From the NCBI GenBank assembly GCA_900074885.1, contig FJUW01000013.1:663580-727579 (forward strand): a DNA stretch of 64,000 nt. Direction: 5' to 3'. The stretch's first letter is position 1, and the number at the start of each line of letters is the position of its first letter. Source of the stretch: Rhynchosporium graminicola (taxonomy: Eukaryota > Ascomycota > Leotiomycetes > Helotiales > Ploettnerulaceae). Made by a program: the position numbers and the translations under genes. The notes below the pieces were generated by a model. That model did no database searches. It was not told the DNA's origin and was given only the letters and a program-made list of their open reading frames with translations. Positions 33,600 through 45,687 of the stretch are shown here, piece by piece.

Positions 33600-36500
33600 A
33601 GTCAGTTAGTTGTTCATCTCTCTCTCTCTCCAACCAATCATCCGTCAACATCCCATCCCATCTCATCATACCAGCCCAAATTCCCTCAGACCAACCACAA
33701 CAACCGAACCTTGCATCTCTCAAGAATAATATCAACAAACCTCTACCTACTCGGTCCTTCCCTTTCCCTTTCCTTTCCCTTTATATTCTTCCCTCACTTC
33801 CCATCATATCATATCATATCATCTCAGAAGCGTATCGCGTATCGTCTCCATCAACTCACTCACCCCTTCCTTGCCCTCACCACCACCACAGCAAAACCAA
33901 CACCAACAACACACTCCCGGCCTCGCTTAACCACCTGCAACCGCCCGGGCTGGCTCGAGAACGGCTTTCTCCCTCTCTCTCCCCCTTGGAAAAAAAAAAC
34001 TACAAAAAGATCAAGCTCAAGCCATAGGAATCCAAGAAAAGACCTTTTAACAATTTCATATATATATATTTTTTCAAACTGTAGATGAACACTTGCAGGA
34101 GCTGCGAGTCTGAGAAAGGATGGGATTTTTCTTCTTCAGATTCATCTAGGACGGAGGATGTCTGGTAAGTAGGCATGGTATGTGTATGTGTTTTAACATT
34201 GGGAGAGAATAACGAGGCTGACGTAAGAAAAGTGGGCATGTGGATGTGGATGTGGATGGATGAGTGAGTCAGAGTAGTGTCGTATCGAAGGAAGATGGAT
34301 GGATAGATGGATGGATGGATAGTTGGTTGATTAGTTCGTTGGTTGGTGACCTTGGTTAATTGGGTGGTTATGGATGATGGGTGATGGGACTTCACTGATA
34401 GGGGTCTCAGACCCTTATAGGTAGAGAACTATCGTAGTACGTAGATAAATGTCACTTTCCATGAGAGTTGACCTGCAGGTAGCTTGGGAAGTATATATGT
34501 ATGGGTTTCACTCACTTGCACCGTGGTTTATGCTTGTTTGTTTAGAAGCTGAATTGGTTGATTGCTGGTTAATCATTCTCAGAGCCAGCCAGCCAGCCAG
34601 CCAGCCGCGCTCAAAGCGCATTATTGTATACTTCCTTCCTACTTCTACATTCTGTCTCGGGCATAAAACAGACGTGACGACGATGTCTGTTCCTCGCAAG
34701 ATTTCCCAACCAAAACACACAATGTGTGAAACGGATATCATCCGTCAGCTTAACCCCGTTTTCCTAGTTTGGTTTTTTTGGGCACACATTTTTCTTTTTC
34801 AAGATTCTGCAGATATCAGGAATGCGTGCGTGCGTGCATGAGCGCAGGAATCTATCGAGATTCCACAATCCCATAGGGTAGGTGCAGGTGCAGGCAGGTG
34901 CAGGCGCTTCCCGCGCAGCAGGGTGGTTATTGTCTCGCTCGGTCTTGTTTTGCTTGCTTGCCTGCTTGCTTGCTTGCTTGCATATCTGGGACCTGGCTCG
35001 GTAGGCAGGGCAGGTTACTCCGAGGAGGTTTGTTTGTATGCAGCTCGCTACAGTCAGTCAGTAGGCAGGCCGGCAGGCAGGCAGGATGACTGAGGAAGAG
35101 AGAGAGCAATATATGTAGATCGGAATCTTAAAGTCGACTGACTGACTGACTGACTGACTAACCTTGGGTGAAAAGCTGGGTTTTGAACCTGATCTGGGAA
35201 GAGATAGATAGATAGATAGATGGTTGCTTGCTTGATCACGAATGTTTGAAGAGCTTTACTTGAGGGAGGTCCTGAAGTACTGGTTGTCCATGTCGTCGCG
35301 GCACCATCACCATCACCCATCTATCTCCCCTGATTCCACTACTCCCTGCCTAGTAAGAAGAACACAATTAATTGTCTTTTCCGTACTCGTAACAGTAGTA
35401 CCTGCCTAGGCAGAAAGAAGTAAGTAAGTAGCTTTTCGCTGTTAGCTGTAGCCCGTAGCCGTCCGTACCTTTCTTTAGCTTCCCGTTTCTTAAATTAGCT
35501 GCTACTGGAATGGAGGTAAAGCCCCTAGTCTAGATAGGCAAGGTAAGGTAGGCGAGGTAGGTAGGTAGGTAGGTAGGTAGGTAGGTAGGTACTGTAGGTA
35601 TACGGAGATAGGTAGCTAGCTAGCTAGTCAAGCTCGAATGGGAAGGGAAGGAAGGGATCATCAATCAGGTTTGTGCATCATCGGTTTTTCTTTTCTCGAT
35701 CCCCCATGTCCAGGGTCTTTCATTTTCCGATCCTGCCAGGAAATTCGATCTTTTCTTCTGATGAGGTCATTGGTCTGGCTTAGCGGCGCATGGTGCGGGC
35801 GGCTGGGTACAGGGATTGAACTAGGGAGGGGAGGGGGGGACTTCCACCACTACTGTATCTATACGTACTTTGTAGTAGTAAATGGCCTTGTCGAGCTTGT
35901 GTCAGAGCATGAGAATTAGAGTTTGGAACATGCGATTGTGTGCCATGGATGGATGGGAATTGAGTTGGCGATAAGTACAGTACAGTACAGTACAGTACGA
36001 GTGAGTGAGTGAGTGAGTGAGTGAGTACTGGCGCCTGCCTGCCGGAGAATGTCCTCCCGCTCCTTACAAGACCTGGGGACGATGGCTGGAAGTAGTTGGT
36101 TTATGTGGGGTTTTCTGCCCTCGGTACGTGAGTGAGGAGAGGAGAGGATTGGAAGGGAAGATAGGAAATGTGTATTTGCAGTTGGTGCAGTTGATGCAGC
36201 AGGTAGAGTAGGGAGGTAGGTTTGATCACGACGACTGTTTTCAAATCCTGAGAAGATCGTGTTGTTGTTGTTGTTATAGTTGTTGTCGTTGTTGTTGTCG
36301 TCGTCAATGTCGTCATTACATCATCGTTTTATCGCAGATTGGGCCAAGAGACCCTGATTCAAGCAAATGTGCCGTTCGTGCGTCCCTGGCCGTGTGTGTG
36401 TGTGTGCCTTGCAAGCCTTTTCATTATAAATAATCCTGCACAAGCATGATCAAAGCATGATCGAAATCAGGGAACTCAAGCCCGAACCCAAACCCGAGGT

Positions 36501-39500
36501 ACGTACCTTCCATACTGTAAGATACGATACGACTACTTCTAAAACGAGTACAAGTAAAACGGAAGCAAACACTACAAACACTACAAACACTACAAACACT
36601 ACACTCAAAATTGACCCACCCTTTGCAGGGCAGAGCCTATGACTTTTTATCTCAGTCGGGGATGATGCTGATCATTGCTCCATCCATGGACACGACGACA
36701 CCGCGCCCAAAGGTTATTTATCCTATCCTATCCTATCCTATCTAGCTACAGTCGGAGGAAGGACCCTGGAATGGGCCCGAGTCTGGACCGCGCAAGGGGC
36801 ATCGAGAAGCGAGAAGATCGATGATGGCAGTGGTGCATTTCAAGCGGAGGACCCTCCGCTGCCCGCATCCCCCATGTACTGTACTGTACTGTAGATACAA
36901 ACAAGATAAGGCTGAAAGAAGATGAATGAGGTGAGCGGCATGAGATGGGAATTGAGAGAGAAGGAGAAAGGGATTTGAGGAATGTGCATTTGATATCACA
37001 GTAGCTGGGGCATGACTTGCGATGAATTAATTAGATGGTGCCTCGGTACCTGGGTACCTTAGGTAATGGAGCTTGCTTGCTGTTTGTTGCATTGCCGACC
37101 CGTTGCTTCTTTCCTTTTACTTGGTACATTGGACCTTTCACTTCACATGCAGGGAAATACACTGGCACCCTGTCCTCCGGTCTTACCTGGATTTACGAGA
37201 CGCTCGCTCATACGTAGCCGACGATTATACGGTAAACATGAAGCTTGTGCTTGTGTTGGTGCTGGTGCTTGCGAGTGGCACAAAAACGTGCAGTACGATT
37301 ATATGCAATCAGCCGACGAAAAGGGAGTGGAGGGGAGGGGAAGAGCCCTGGAGGCACAGGTTGAGTAGGCTCGGTAGGGTAGGGTCGGGTAGGGTAAGGT
37401 AGGGCAGGCAGGGTTAGTTTAGGTAGGGGACTGACTTGTGCATTGGTTCCGGCGAGAGAAGCCGGACGAGTCGCTCGAGTCTTGAGATGAAATCAGAATC
37501 AATTCAATGCAAATTCCAGCCATGGCCGAGGTGACTTGCCTCTTACTCGCTCACATGCGGCATACCAGCACTTGCAGTTGTACAATATCTGTGCATTTGC
37601 ATCCCCTTCAATCAACCCAACCCTTTTCAATTGTGAGGGGGGCGATTGTCCCTTCAGTGAGTGATATGTATGTATGACAGTCCTTGTATATGTGGATGGT
37701 ATGGATCTGTCTGTCATTAGTTAGATCATGAGGAGTTTTGTCTCCGTTCAAACCAAACCAAACCAAACCATCAGTCAGTCAACCAGCGGCGTGGTAACGT
37801 TTGGTAAGACCCTACCCTACCCTCCCCTACTATCGCTGGCTTGGGCTTGACCCTGCCGTGTCGGGGCCTGTACAGATGCGGGAGAGGAGGAAAGGGAACA
37901 CATGCAGAAACATCACCATGTTTCAAACCCTTCCCTTCCCTTCCCTCCCCCTCTCCTTCCCTTCGAATATGACATCCTGTACAACACTTTGTGCGATGAC
38001 CAAGACATTCACTTTGGTTCCCCATGTCCATTCTTGAAGTCGAGAGAATGCATTCTGTCCTATCATGAAACCGCAGCCACAGAACGGAGCAGATGTCCGT
38101 CGCCTCTCGCCAGACATGTCTTGCTAATATTCTAGCTTCCGTCCGTACGAGACAATCAATAGTCGTGGTTCGAGCTGTTGATTCTAATCTATTCTAGTGA
38201 TGTGTACGCCGTAATCTTGTTTAGCTCGTCGTCCAAAAAGTCTTTGTTTGTCCCAAAGGTCTTTTGGGAAATACGAAGTAATAGTCCGGAGACGGCGCTC
38301 GCTGAATCGCACCCCGCGTCGCGTCACACACATCATAGGGGTTCAGGTAGGGTGCAGCAGGGTCCGCTGGTTTTAGCGGTTCGGAGAGCATCTCCTGGCA
38401 TCAGGGGCCAATGACATGTCTGGTAGACTGAAATAAATCCCCTGGTTGCTGGGACGAGGTAGGTAGCACAGCGTTGCGCATTTATAGCCAGCCGTATGCT
38501 TTGCTTGCGTTGCAGATGGCGAGACCGTCTAAGGATTGAACACTCTCCGTATGCCTGACTGACTGTGTCGTGAGCGCATATATTACCTAGGTAAGCTGTG
38601 ATGTTCCTTCTTTCTGATTCTCCTGTTCATATTATGTTTGAGGGAAAGGAAAAGAAAGAGTACCATCGTAAGCAAGACGGCAGGAGGACTAGTGTAAGTA
38701 CTAGGTCGAAAGTAGCTGTGGCTTCTAGCTTTAGCTTCAATACTAGGTAGGTAGGTAGGTAGGTAGGTAGGTAGGTAAAGGTATTTAGAAGTACTAAATA
38801 GTAAGTAGTACAGTACAGTACCTCCCTCTTCTTCACCAAACAACTCAAAGGAGGAAGACCGGATCTCCAGTCCTTCGTCGTCACCTCTTTTTCCCCTTTG
38901 ATCCTGCCCTGCCCTGCTCGGTCCTGTCCCAGTTATCCATACCTGCCAACCTGCTGAGTAATCATCAACATTCTTTCCAAAAAGGATCTAACCGAAGGGA
39001 GTCTAGATTTTTGCTTTCCTGTAATGTATTGTGTTGTATTGCCATGGGCTGATCAAATCTACCTTAATAGATGGATGATCTAAGCTAAGTTCGGACTAAA
39101 TGCACCAGTGAACCACGACCCGCTTCTTCCTAAATTTACGTACCCACCTACCAGTACTTTACTTTACTCTACCTACAGTACCCTACCTCAACCTAGTGTT
39201 GCCAAGTGCATGCAGTCAGTCCAGTCGAGTCCAGTCCAGTCCAGTCCGGCACCGCTCTTGCTTCTTCCTGTTAGGTTGACGTGGATACTAACTAGTAGCC
39301 CGGTCCCTGTCCCCTCCTACCCTGGTCCTGGTCCTGGTCCTGGTCCTGGTCCTGGTCCTGGCCCTGGTTTTCCTCCCCTCCCCTACCCTCCACATCCCTC
39401 CCATGTCCCATGTTCGCCTATCCACCTTGAGTGGATGCCAATTGCCATAACTTCCGCCAGAATCCCATCCTTCCAGATTTGGTCCACTTCCACTTCCCCT

Positions 39501-39950
39501 TCCCCTTCCCCTTCTCCTTCCCTTCTCCTTCCCTTTTGCTCCGGCCTATCCAACCATCCAACCAGTAGCTCAGCTCAGCTCGCCCTCACTCACTCACTCA
39601 CTCACTCACTCACACTTACTTACACTTACTTGCTCTCACACTCACACTCTTCCTCTCCCTCTCCCTTCTCCCTCTCCCTCTCTCAACCTCCTCCATCGTC
39701 ACATCTACACGCCTATATCGCCGTATCGATACATCTCTTTTCACCCTTCAGTGAAATACACATCACCTTGGAGCTCCCTCTCAGTAACCGAATACTCATA
39801 TTCATATCCATATCCATATTCATAATCATATTGTTCATCATTCGCAGCCTGCTGCGCACCTCTACCTCTCCGGGCCTTCATCCATCATCATTCTGTCTCG
39901 TCGTTTGGACCCAGACACAATAGCAGGACTTCCTTCCGCCGCCTCTCCTT
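33600..39950. repeat. microsatellite-rich desert upstream of the C2H2 gene
   Basis: More than a dozen simple repeats lie in about 6 kb. Examples: (CT) at about 33618-33633; (GGAT) at 34300-34320; (AGCC) at 34583-34606; (GCTT) at 34951-34982; (ACTG) at 35136-35159; (AGGT) nine times at 35555-35590; (ACAGT) at about 35977-36000 joined to (GTGA) at 36000-36026; (TTG) at 36259-36304; a 9-mer ACAAACACT at 36567-36604; (CCTAT) at 36720-36742; (AGGT) eight times at 38745-38776; (CCTGGT) at 39321-39366; (TCAC) at 39588-39613. The AGGT/TAGG motif recurs most. Frames here are low-complexity artefacts. The last 500 bp is C/T-rich and probably the leader of the C2H2 gene. Confidence 0.8.
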
Positions 39951-40018
39951 CTCCTAGGAGACTTACCTACCTTTCCAATCGCACAACCCGCGTTTCAAAG
40001 TCTGGACAATAATTCACC

Positions 40019-40993
40019 ATGACATCGAGGCCCAGAATGCACGCTCGGGACTCTTCAGGTCGGAAGGTCTCCCTTCTCAATGATGAGCCGGCGAGACCTG
40101 ATAGCGCTTTCCAATCCACTTACCCAGCTTTCGACCCCATGAATATGGTAAGGACAGGCTCCGGCATGTCCACACAAAGCTCCTCTCCGCATATCCCAGG
40201 TCTCGTTCGCGCCGACTCTTTTGATTCCAGCAATGCCAACGATCCGACCTCTCCAGTTACACCGACTTCTTTTAGAGAGTTTGGTGGACCGACTTCGTTC
40301 ATGGGATACAAAGCTCAACCCCAATACGAGTATCATTCAGCCCTGCCACGCGTGGAAGACTATTCCGGCCATCAGTTCCCTCGTATGTCTCTCCCTAATC
40401 AGTACTCAAATCCAGGGAATCCCTATGCAGAATCACGCATGTTCGAGGAGGACTCGTATCAGAGCTCCCGGATGCCACAAGAACGAGGTGCGAAGAGATA
40501 CCCTTGTCGCCATAGAGACAGCCACGGTTGCGACAAAACCTTCACCACCTCTGGTCACGCATCACGTCACTCGAAGATTCATACTGCCGAGAAGGGAGTC
40601 GTATGTACTTGGAAGGGATGCCAGAAGAAGTTCACCCGAGGCGACAACATGAAGCAGCATCTCGAGACACACACCAAAGAGCGTACTCGAGCCTCAGCTA
40701 TCCAGAAGAATACCACCACCAGAACACTCACAATGCCTTCTGGTGTGCGCAAAGCCAGCTCCGCATTAGACAGCCGATCGAGTCGTCCCTCGAGCAGGAA
40801 TGCGAACGACTCGTCTGAGTATCCTCCTGTGGACCCTGCATTGTATCAGCAACGGCCTATTTTCACCTCGCATGGCAGCCCTTCCGCGCCTTCAGCTTAC
40901 TATGGCCCTCCGATGACCCCCCGGGGTGAGACCCTTCCAAGCGGACTCGACGCACTGGCTTCACTTGCGGCTGGGTCTCATTACCGGTCTTGA
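40019..40993 (+). CDS. C2H2 zinc-finger transcription factor (NRG1/FlbC-like fingers)
   Basis: Single exon, 324 residues. Two adjacent C2H2 fingers: C163-x7-C171-x12-H184-x3-H188 and C196-x4-C201-x12-H214-x3-H218. The F-T-T-S-G-H-A-S-R-H-S-K-I-H helix of finger 1 and F-T-R-G-D-N-M-K-Q-H of finger 2 resemble the Nrg1/FlbC kind of fungal regulator. The first finger is wider than usual (seven residues between the cysteines). The N-terminal half is Ser/Pro-rich with S-P-x and T-P sites, and the C-terminal third is Ser/Arg/Pro-rich, both probably disordered. It is nuclear by inference. It sits alone, with about 13 kb of gene-free DNA upstream and 4.7 kb downstream and a long pyrimidine-rich leader. 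That is common for developmental regulators in filamentous fungi, but the actual targets cannot be read from sequence. Confidence 0.85.
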   Translation: MTSRPRMHARDSSGRKVSLLNDEPARPDSAFQSTYPAFDPMNMVRTGSGMSTQSSSPHIPGLVRADSFDSSNANDPTSPVTPTSFREFGGPTSFMGYKAQPQYEYHSALPRVEDYSGHQFPRMSLPNQYSNPGNPYAESRMFEEDSYQSSRMPQERGAKRYPCRHRDSHGCDKTFTTSGHASRHSKIHTAEKGVVCTWKGCQKKFTRGDNMKQHLETHTKERTRASAIQKNTTTRTLTMPSGVRKASSALDSRSSRPSSRNANDSSEYPPVDPALYQQRPIFTSHGSPSAPSAYYGPPMTPRGETLPSGLDALASLAAGSHYRS

Positions 40994-43763
40994 GCCATTG
41001 GATCGATGCATTCGCCGCTGACCGAGCTTTCGGCGACAGCTGACCAATCAAGCCCGCACCAGTGTGGCCACCCTATGATCGAGGAGCGCAATTTGCTGCA
41101 CATACGATCCAAAGGGTCTTGTGGGAGTTGAGCCTCGAATTCTACACTGGAATGCGCGCTCGATATGTACATTTTTGATTTCAGTTCATTTGCTTAATTG
41201 TCCCGTCCTTTTTATTAGGAGGCACTCTCGCTTGGCGTTCATGGATGGGAATACCAGGGCGGCAGCCCTTTTTCGAAATGTCTAGGATTGTACATATGTG
41301 TCTTGGCAAGTTGCGCATCTGGGTCGTATGTCACTCGCCAATGATGATCGTATGACGTTTTTTTACGACGCTGCACGGGCCTTGGATATTGGACGTTCTT
41401 CTGCTTCTTCTTTTCGGGTTCTGGAAAAGGGGGCGCACGGAGAAGGAGTTTGAAAACGGAAGAAGGAGAAAATGGGTTCTCCTGGGTGCATTGTACCACC
41501 TAGCGGTTGGTTGTCACGTCAGTCTATTGATGGTATTGGATGATCGGGCTACTCTGGGTCGGATTGGGTTTCATCTTGGGTCGGGTTCTCGAAAGTGATA
41601 CCCATATCGAAAGCGATAGCGATAGTTCGCCTCTCTGTGTTAACATAATAAAACACATTTGAAGCATTTGAAGGTGATTTTTAGATATCAAGTGTGTGTG
41701 TCTTGTCGTTGGTCGTCTGTCGTCTGTCGTCTGTCTATTCTAGCTTGTGAGATATATGAGGTTGCACCAAAGTTATGACGTGAGAGTGTCTGACAACAGC
41801 TGGCTTGCTTGTCGAAATTACCCAATGCAGACAGTCCTACATGGAAATCTTTTTTTGCCAGATAATAGGTATATCATTAATGAACTGTAAATGTCGCCTG
41901 TGCTGTGAAGCTGCCCACCGACCGCAGGTCCGCAGGTCCGCAGTTAGCAATCAGTAACTATGTAGGTATCCATCTCACAGGGCAAGCAAGCGCACTAGCA
42001 AAAATGAATACTCAGTGCCCGGGTGTCGAGGTAGACAGTTTCGGTATCTTAATAGAGGCAGGTTTGGTTGGTATGTTTTGGAAAGAGGGAATCATCACCC
42101 TAGAGGTAAAGGCAGGGGAGGGGAGGGGAGGGAGAGGGAGAGGGAGAGGGGAGGGGAGAGGGTAAAGGAATAGCTCTGCATGGTAATGTAGGTAGGTAAG
42201 TGAATGATGAGCAGCTGATGGTGGGTACTGTGAATCAGGGAGGGAGGGGAACGGTGAAGTTGATGGTTGGTGGGTAGGTAGGTACTTGTACTAGAGGTAG
42301 ATGAGAACATCCATCCTCCTACCTGTGCTTTCTTGATTGAATACTCAGAGCGAGGTTTTGCTTGGTTTGTAGTGGTGGTGGTGGTGGTGGTTGAGGATTC
42401 GATGTCGAAGCTAGCTAGCTAGCTAGATCTGTTGATTTTATCGTGTTAGATAGGTAGGTAGGTAGGTAGGGACTTTTAAGGAGCTGAGATTTGATTTGCT
42501 CGCTTAGTTTAGTCTAGCAAGAAGTACCTACGTTCTTTATGAGTTAGTTGGTAGAGCTAGTAGGCTGGCTACGCTACCTAGATAGGATAGGATAGGATAG
42601 GATAGGGTAGGGTAGTCCAAGGGTTTGGGGGGGGGNNNNNNNNNNNNNNGGGGGAGGAGAGAGCGGATTTAAAGAAGTTTTCAACCCTGGCACACGTCTG
42701 CTATTTATGAGCAGTACCGTTCTGATCCTAGGTAGGTAGGTAGCTCTTGAATTTGAGATCCGTCCTTCCCTTGGATGAAGAGCGGGAAGTATATTCTCGA
42801 TTTTTTTTTGGATATATCTAGTCTTTCTGACTCTTTCATGAGAGGGAATGGAATCGTTAAAGACCCGTCTGTCCTGCGCATCGTGGTCTCATTCATTCCC
42901 CTTTTCTTTACTTTTTCTTATCTGTTCCTATATTAAGCTGAACTAGGTATCTTATGACTATCACTTGATGAGTTAGTTTCGCTACTGCGCTGTGCGCTTA
43001 CTTGCAAGGTAGGTGGGTAGGTAGGTAGGTGGCTTTTTGATATTACTTACCTCAATATAGTGTAGTAGGTAGTCCTTCCTGATCTCGTTCCTGGATGATA
43101 GCTGCGTAATGAAACTGACTGCAAATGTTTGCTTGTGATAGGGAAGCTATACCCCGATCACAGGTCCACCCACAGGGGTCGTTCGCAGTTAGATATTCAT
43201 ATGTCAATGTAGGAAGAATCATGCACGGCGTTCGACCTTTCCGTGTCGTATTGCGAGGTGGGAGGAAATGTAATGTAAATATGATAATTGTGTATTCGGT
43301 GTAAGCAAGAAGGGGTCAAGAGTAGCAAGTGTGTCAGGTGTGTCGAGTTAACCTTTTTCCATAAGATTAAGAAAGGTCATATCAAGTTCATGTCAAGGTT
43401 ACGTGCACGCAATCGCGTTCGAATTCTACCTATTGGTGACACTGACATGTAATGATACTGACGCTGTGATCAATGTAGGTACTTCTGGCGTGCAGCCATC
43501 TTTGGCGGGTTCCTTTCCAAGAAAGATTATTCAAACTCGAGATTGCCCATACTTCAGGGGAATAATTCAAGAGCTAATCTCAGGGCGATACTAAATAGCA
43601 GATTGGTGCGGGGCGATGGTGAAATTTCTTCGACTACTCTAGGTTGTGGCAGCAGGTAGGCAAGTGCTTAGTTTTTACTAACAGAGCCCAAGGCACGATG
43701 AAAGTGTTCAGTTATTCAATCCACTGGATCTTATCTATCTTCTTTTTAGTACTAAGGTGCAAG
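40994..43763. other. gene-free stretch, repeat-rich
   Basis: 3' flank of the C2H2 gene followed by simple repeats: (GGGAGA/GGGAG) at about 42115-42160, (TGG) at 42371-42390, (TAGC) at 42408-42427, (AGGT) at 42450-42469 and (GATAG) at about 42581-42606. The gap at 42636-42649 lies inside. No gene recognised. Confidence 0.5.
42636..42649. other. assembly gap (14 N) in poly-G
   Basis: Fourteen N bases flanked by nine or more G on the left and five G on the right. This is a sequencing or assembly break at a homopolymer, not a biological feature. Confidence 0.98.
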
Positions 43764-43848
43764 TATGTTGAGGTTGGGGTTGAGGTTGAGGTCAATAGGC
43801 TAGTTAGATAGTGTCGATAGGTACCGAGTCTTGAGCTACTTACTACCT
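43764..43848 (+). repeat. direct repeat left of repeat copy C
   Basis: Begins TATGTTGAGGTT and includes AATAGGCTAG, then GTGTCGATAGGTACCGAGTC and TTGAG. The same order recurs at 44388-44453 with changes in the internal GAGGTT count. The two copies flank copy C of the larger repeat. Confidence 0.6.
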
Positions 43849-43894
43849 CACAAGCAAACGCAGGAGCAAAATAATTATTTATTAACTCTCTATC

Positions 43895-44370
43895 AGGTGA
43901 CGGTCCTGACTTTAAACTGTCTATGAAACAGAGAATCACTAGGGGACGGGATCTTTAACAGTACTAAAGTATGAAAGTTCTTGAAAGGGGAGAATTCAAG
44001 AGAAAAGAATAGTTCTGCAATATTACTAAATGGAAATACAGGGAAAGAGTAAAATTCTTCGAATCACTTTTCCCTCCTCCACTACCTTAAGTAGAAAGAA
44101 CTAAGAGCTATCTAGTCCTACCTAGAGTATAATTTTACTTAATCGATTGAATATCAACTCCTTTGTAACTACTACGTCAAATTTTCATAAGCTAGTATCG
44201 ACGCCAAGTCTTAAAACCACTACTAAATATTTGCTCTAAGTGTTTGATTAGCAAGGGACCTATCAAAAGAAAGGGCTCTTACCTGAGGACCGTCAGAGAC
44301 CCGTCCCTTGATAATTCAGTTGCTATTCAGAACTATTTCTTTGTCCCTCCCTGACTTTGAGAACTTTTAG
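43895..44370. repeat. diverged ~550-bp repeat, copy C
   Basis: Same landmarks and order as copies A and B fourteen kilobases away: GTGACGG, GAATCACTAGGGGACGG, ACTAAATGGAAATACAGGG, TTACTTAATCGATTGAATATC, GGGCTCTTACCTGAGGACCG, and the TTGCTATTCAGAAC tail. No frame of interest. The class is unknown. Confidence 0.62.
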
Positions 44371-44387
44371 GGTAAGTACTGTAGGTG

Positions 44388-44453
44388 TGTTGAGGTTATT
44401 AGGCTAGCTAGCTAGCTACGTATTGTCGATAGATACCGAGTCTTGAAGTACTA
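44388..44453 (+). repeat. direct repeat right of repeat copy C
   Basis: Second copy of the unit at 43764-43848 (GTTGAGGTTATTAGGCTAG, then TGTCGATAGATACCGAGTC). It is shorter because a GAGGTT expansion is absent and carries a (TAGC) run. Confidence 0.6.
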
Positions 44454-44940
44454 TCACTAGCTACTAAGTAGGTAATTACTACTGAGTAGGAGTTTCGTAT
44501 AGCAAGGTTGGTACACGGAGACGAGAGGAGGCTCTTTCTCAGGTACCTCTAGGTAGTTAGTACTACTAGAGAACCGTCCCCTATGGTAGGTTATGCTTCC
44601 CTGTCTATAATATCTCTTGATATGGGTACTGTATACTGGTTATTTAAATGGTATGCAGAACTGAGTATTCGTTTGCTTGGGAGGCCTTTACTAGACTTTA
44701 AGATAGCAGGTAGGTAGGCAGGTATACGGCGGATGGAAAGAAGGAAGGATAGAGAGATGATGGATGGGTCTGTGACGTGTGGGTGCTGAGTAAAAGTGAA
44801 GTTTGAGTTGACTTGAGGCTGAGAATCAATATGCGTATCGTTAAGAAGGAAGAGAGGGAAAAGGAGACAGAGGTGCGGATTGAAAAAAAATGGTTTTGGT
44901 TGGATGGATGGATGGACGGATGGAGAGAGGGATTTTACAC

Positions 44941-44985
<45 letters not shown>

Positions 44986-45687
44986 GATGGATACTTCTGC
45001 CTCAGCCATACAAAGAAAGAAAGTCTAGCTACCAAGTGAGTAAAATTTAACTGGCTCCGGCTCTATAGGAGAGTGAGCACGTAGGCAGATTATAGCGTTA
45101 GCAAATGAATGAATTCATATCTTATTGTGCTCCAGAATGGACAGGTAGACTATCGGGGTAGGTTTGACACCATGCGAAGCAGGAATCGTCATGTACCTAC
45201 AGTCAGGCCTTACTTCGATCGAAACAGGACATTTAGAAGGTGGAAAATGAAATATGCCTTATCAAGGACATCTCGTAGATTTAGTACAGATACAAGGACA
45301 TTTGTTCCTGTATGTTTCGTAGCTCTGAGATGAAGTAGTAACTACTTATCATCTGAAGTTCTTTGCAAAAATGGCCCTTCATGTTTCTGCAAGTATAAAA
45401 AGAAAGAACGCCTTCGCTATGTTTATAAGGTCAAATTCGTTATGCCCCTTGCCATTTTCCTTTCCCTTCAACTCACACTGAGTCGGAATTGATATCCACA
45501 CATGTCCAAGTTAGAGTCCCTTCTTGGACTCAAGCAAGCCCACCATTTTTACGGCAGTCCCAAGGTATCTGTACTGTCCTTTCCAGATATCTTTTGCCGT
45601 TCGATGCTCTCTTTTTGTGCCTTTAATATGCCGACCTATCCGGCCTTCGAATATGTAACCGAAAAAAAATACTAGGAAATATTGCCC
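44454..45687. other. gene-free stretch before the rhomboid gene
   Basis: Contains the GA microsatellite and short frames without family signal. 3' flank of the - strand rhomboid gene at its right end. Confidence 0.45.
44941..44985. repeat. (GA)n microsatellite
   Basis: About 20 GA dinucleotides with one interruption near 44950. Pure simple repeat. Confidence 0.95.

Noticed and set aside
39108..39923. 271-codon + strand frame
   Set aside because: It is built from (CCTGGT), (TCAC) and CCTTCC simple repeats and gives P-G-P-G and S-L-T-H runs; it is probably untranslated leader.
33600..45000. Regularly spaced short repeats as a CRISPR array
   Set aside because: The genome is fungal and the units are simple-sequence microsatellites without spacers.
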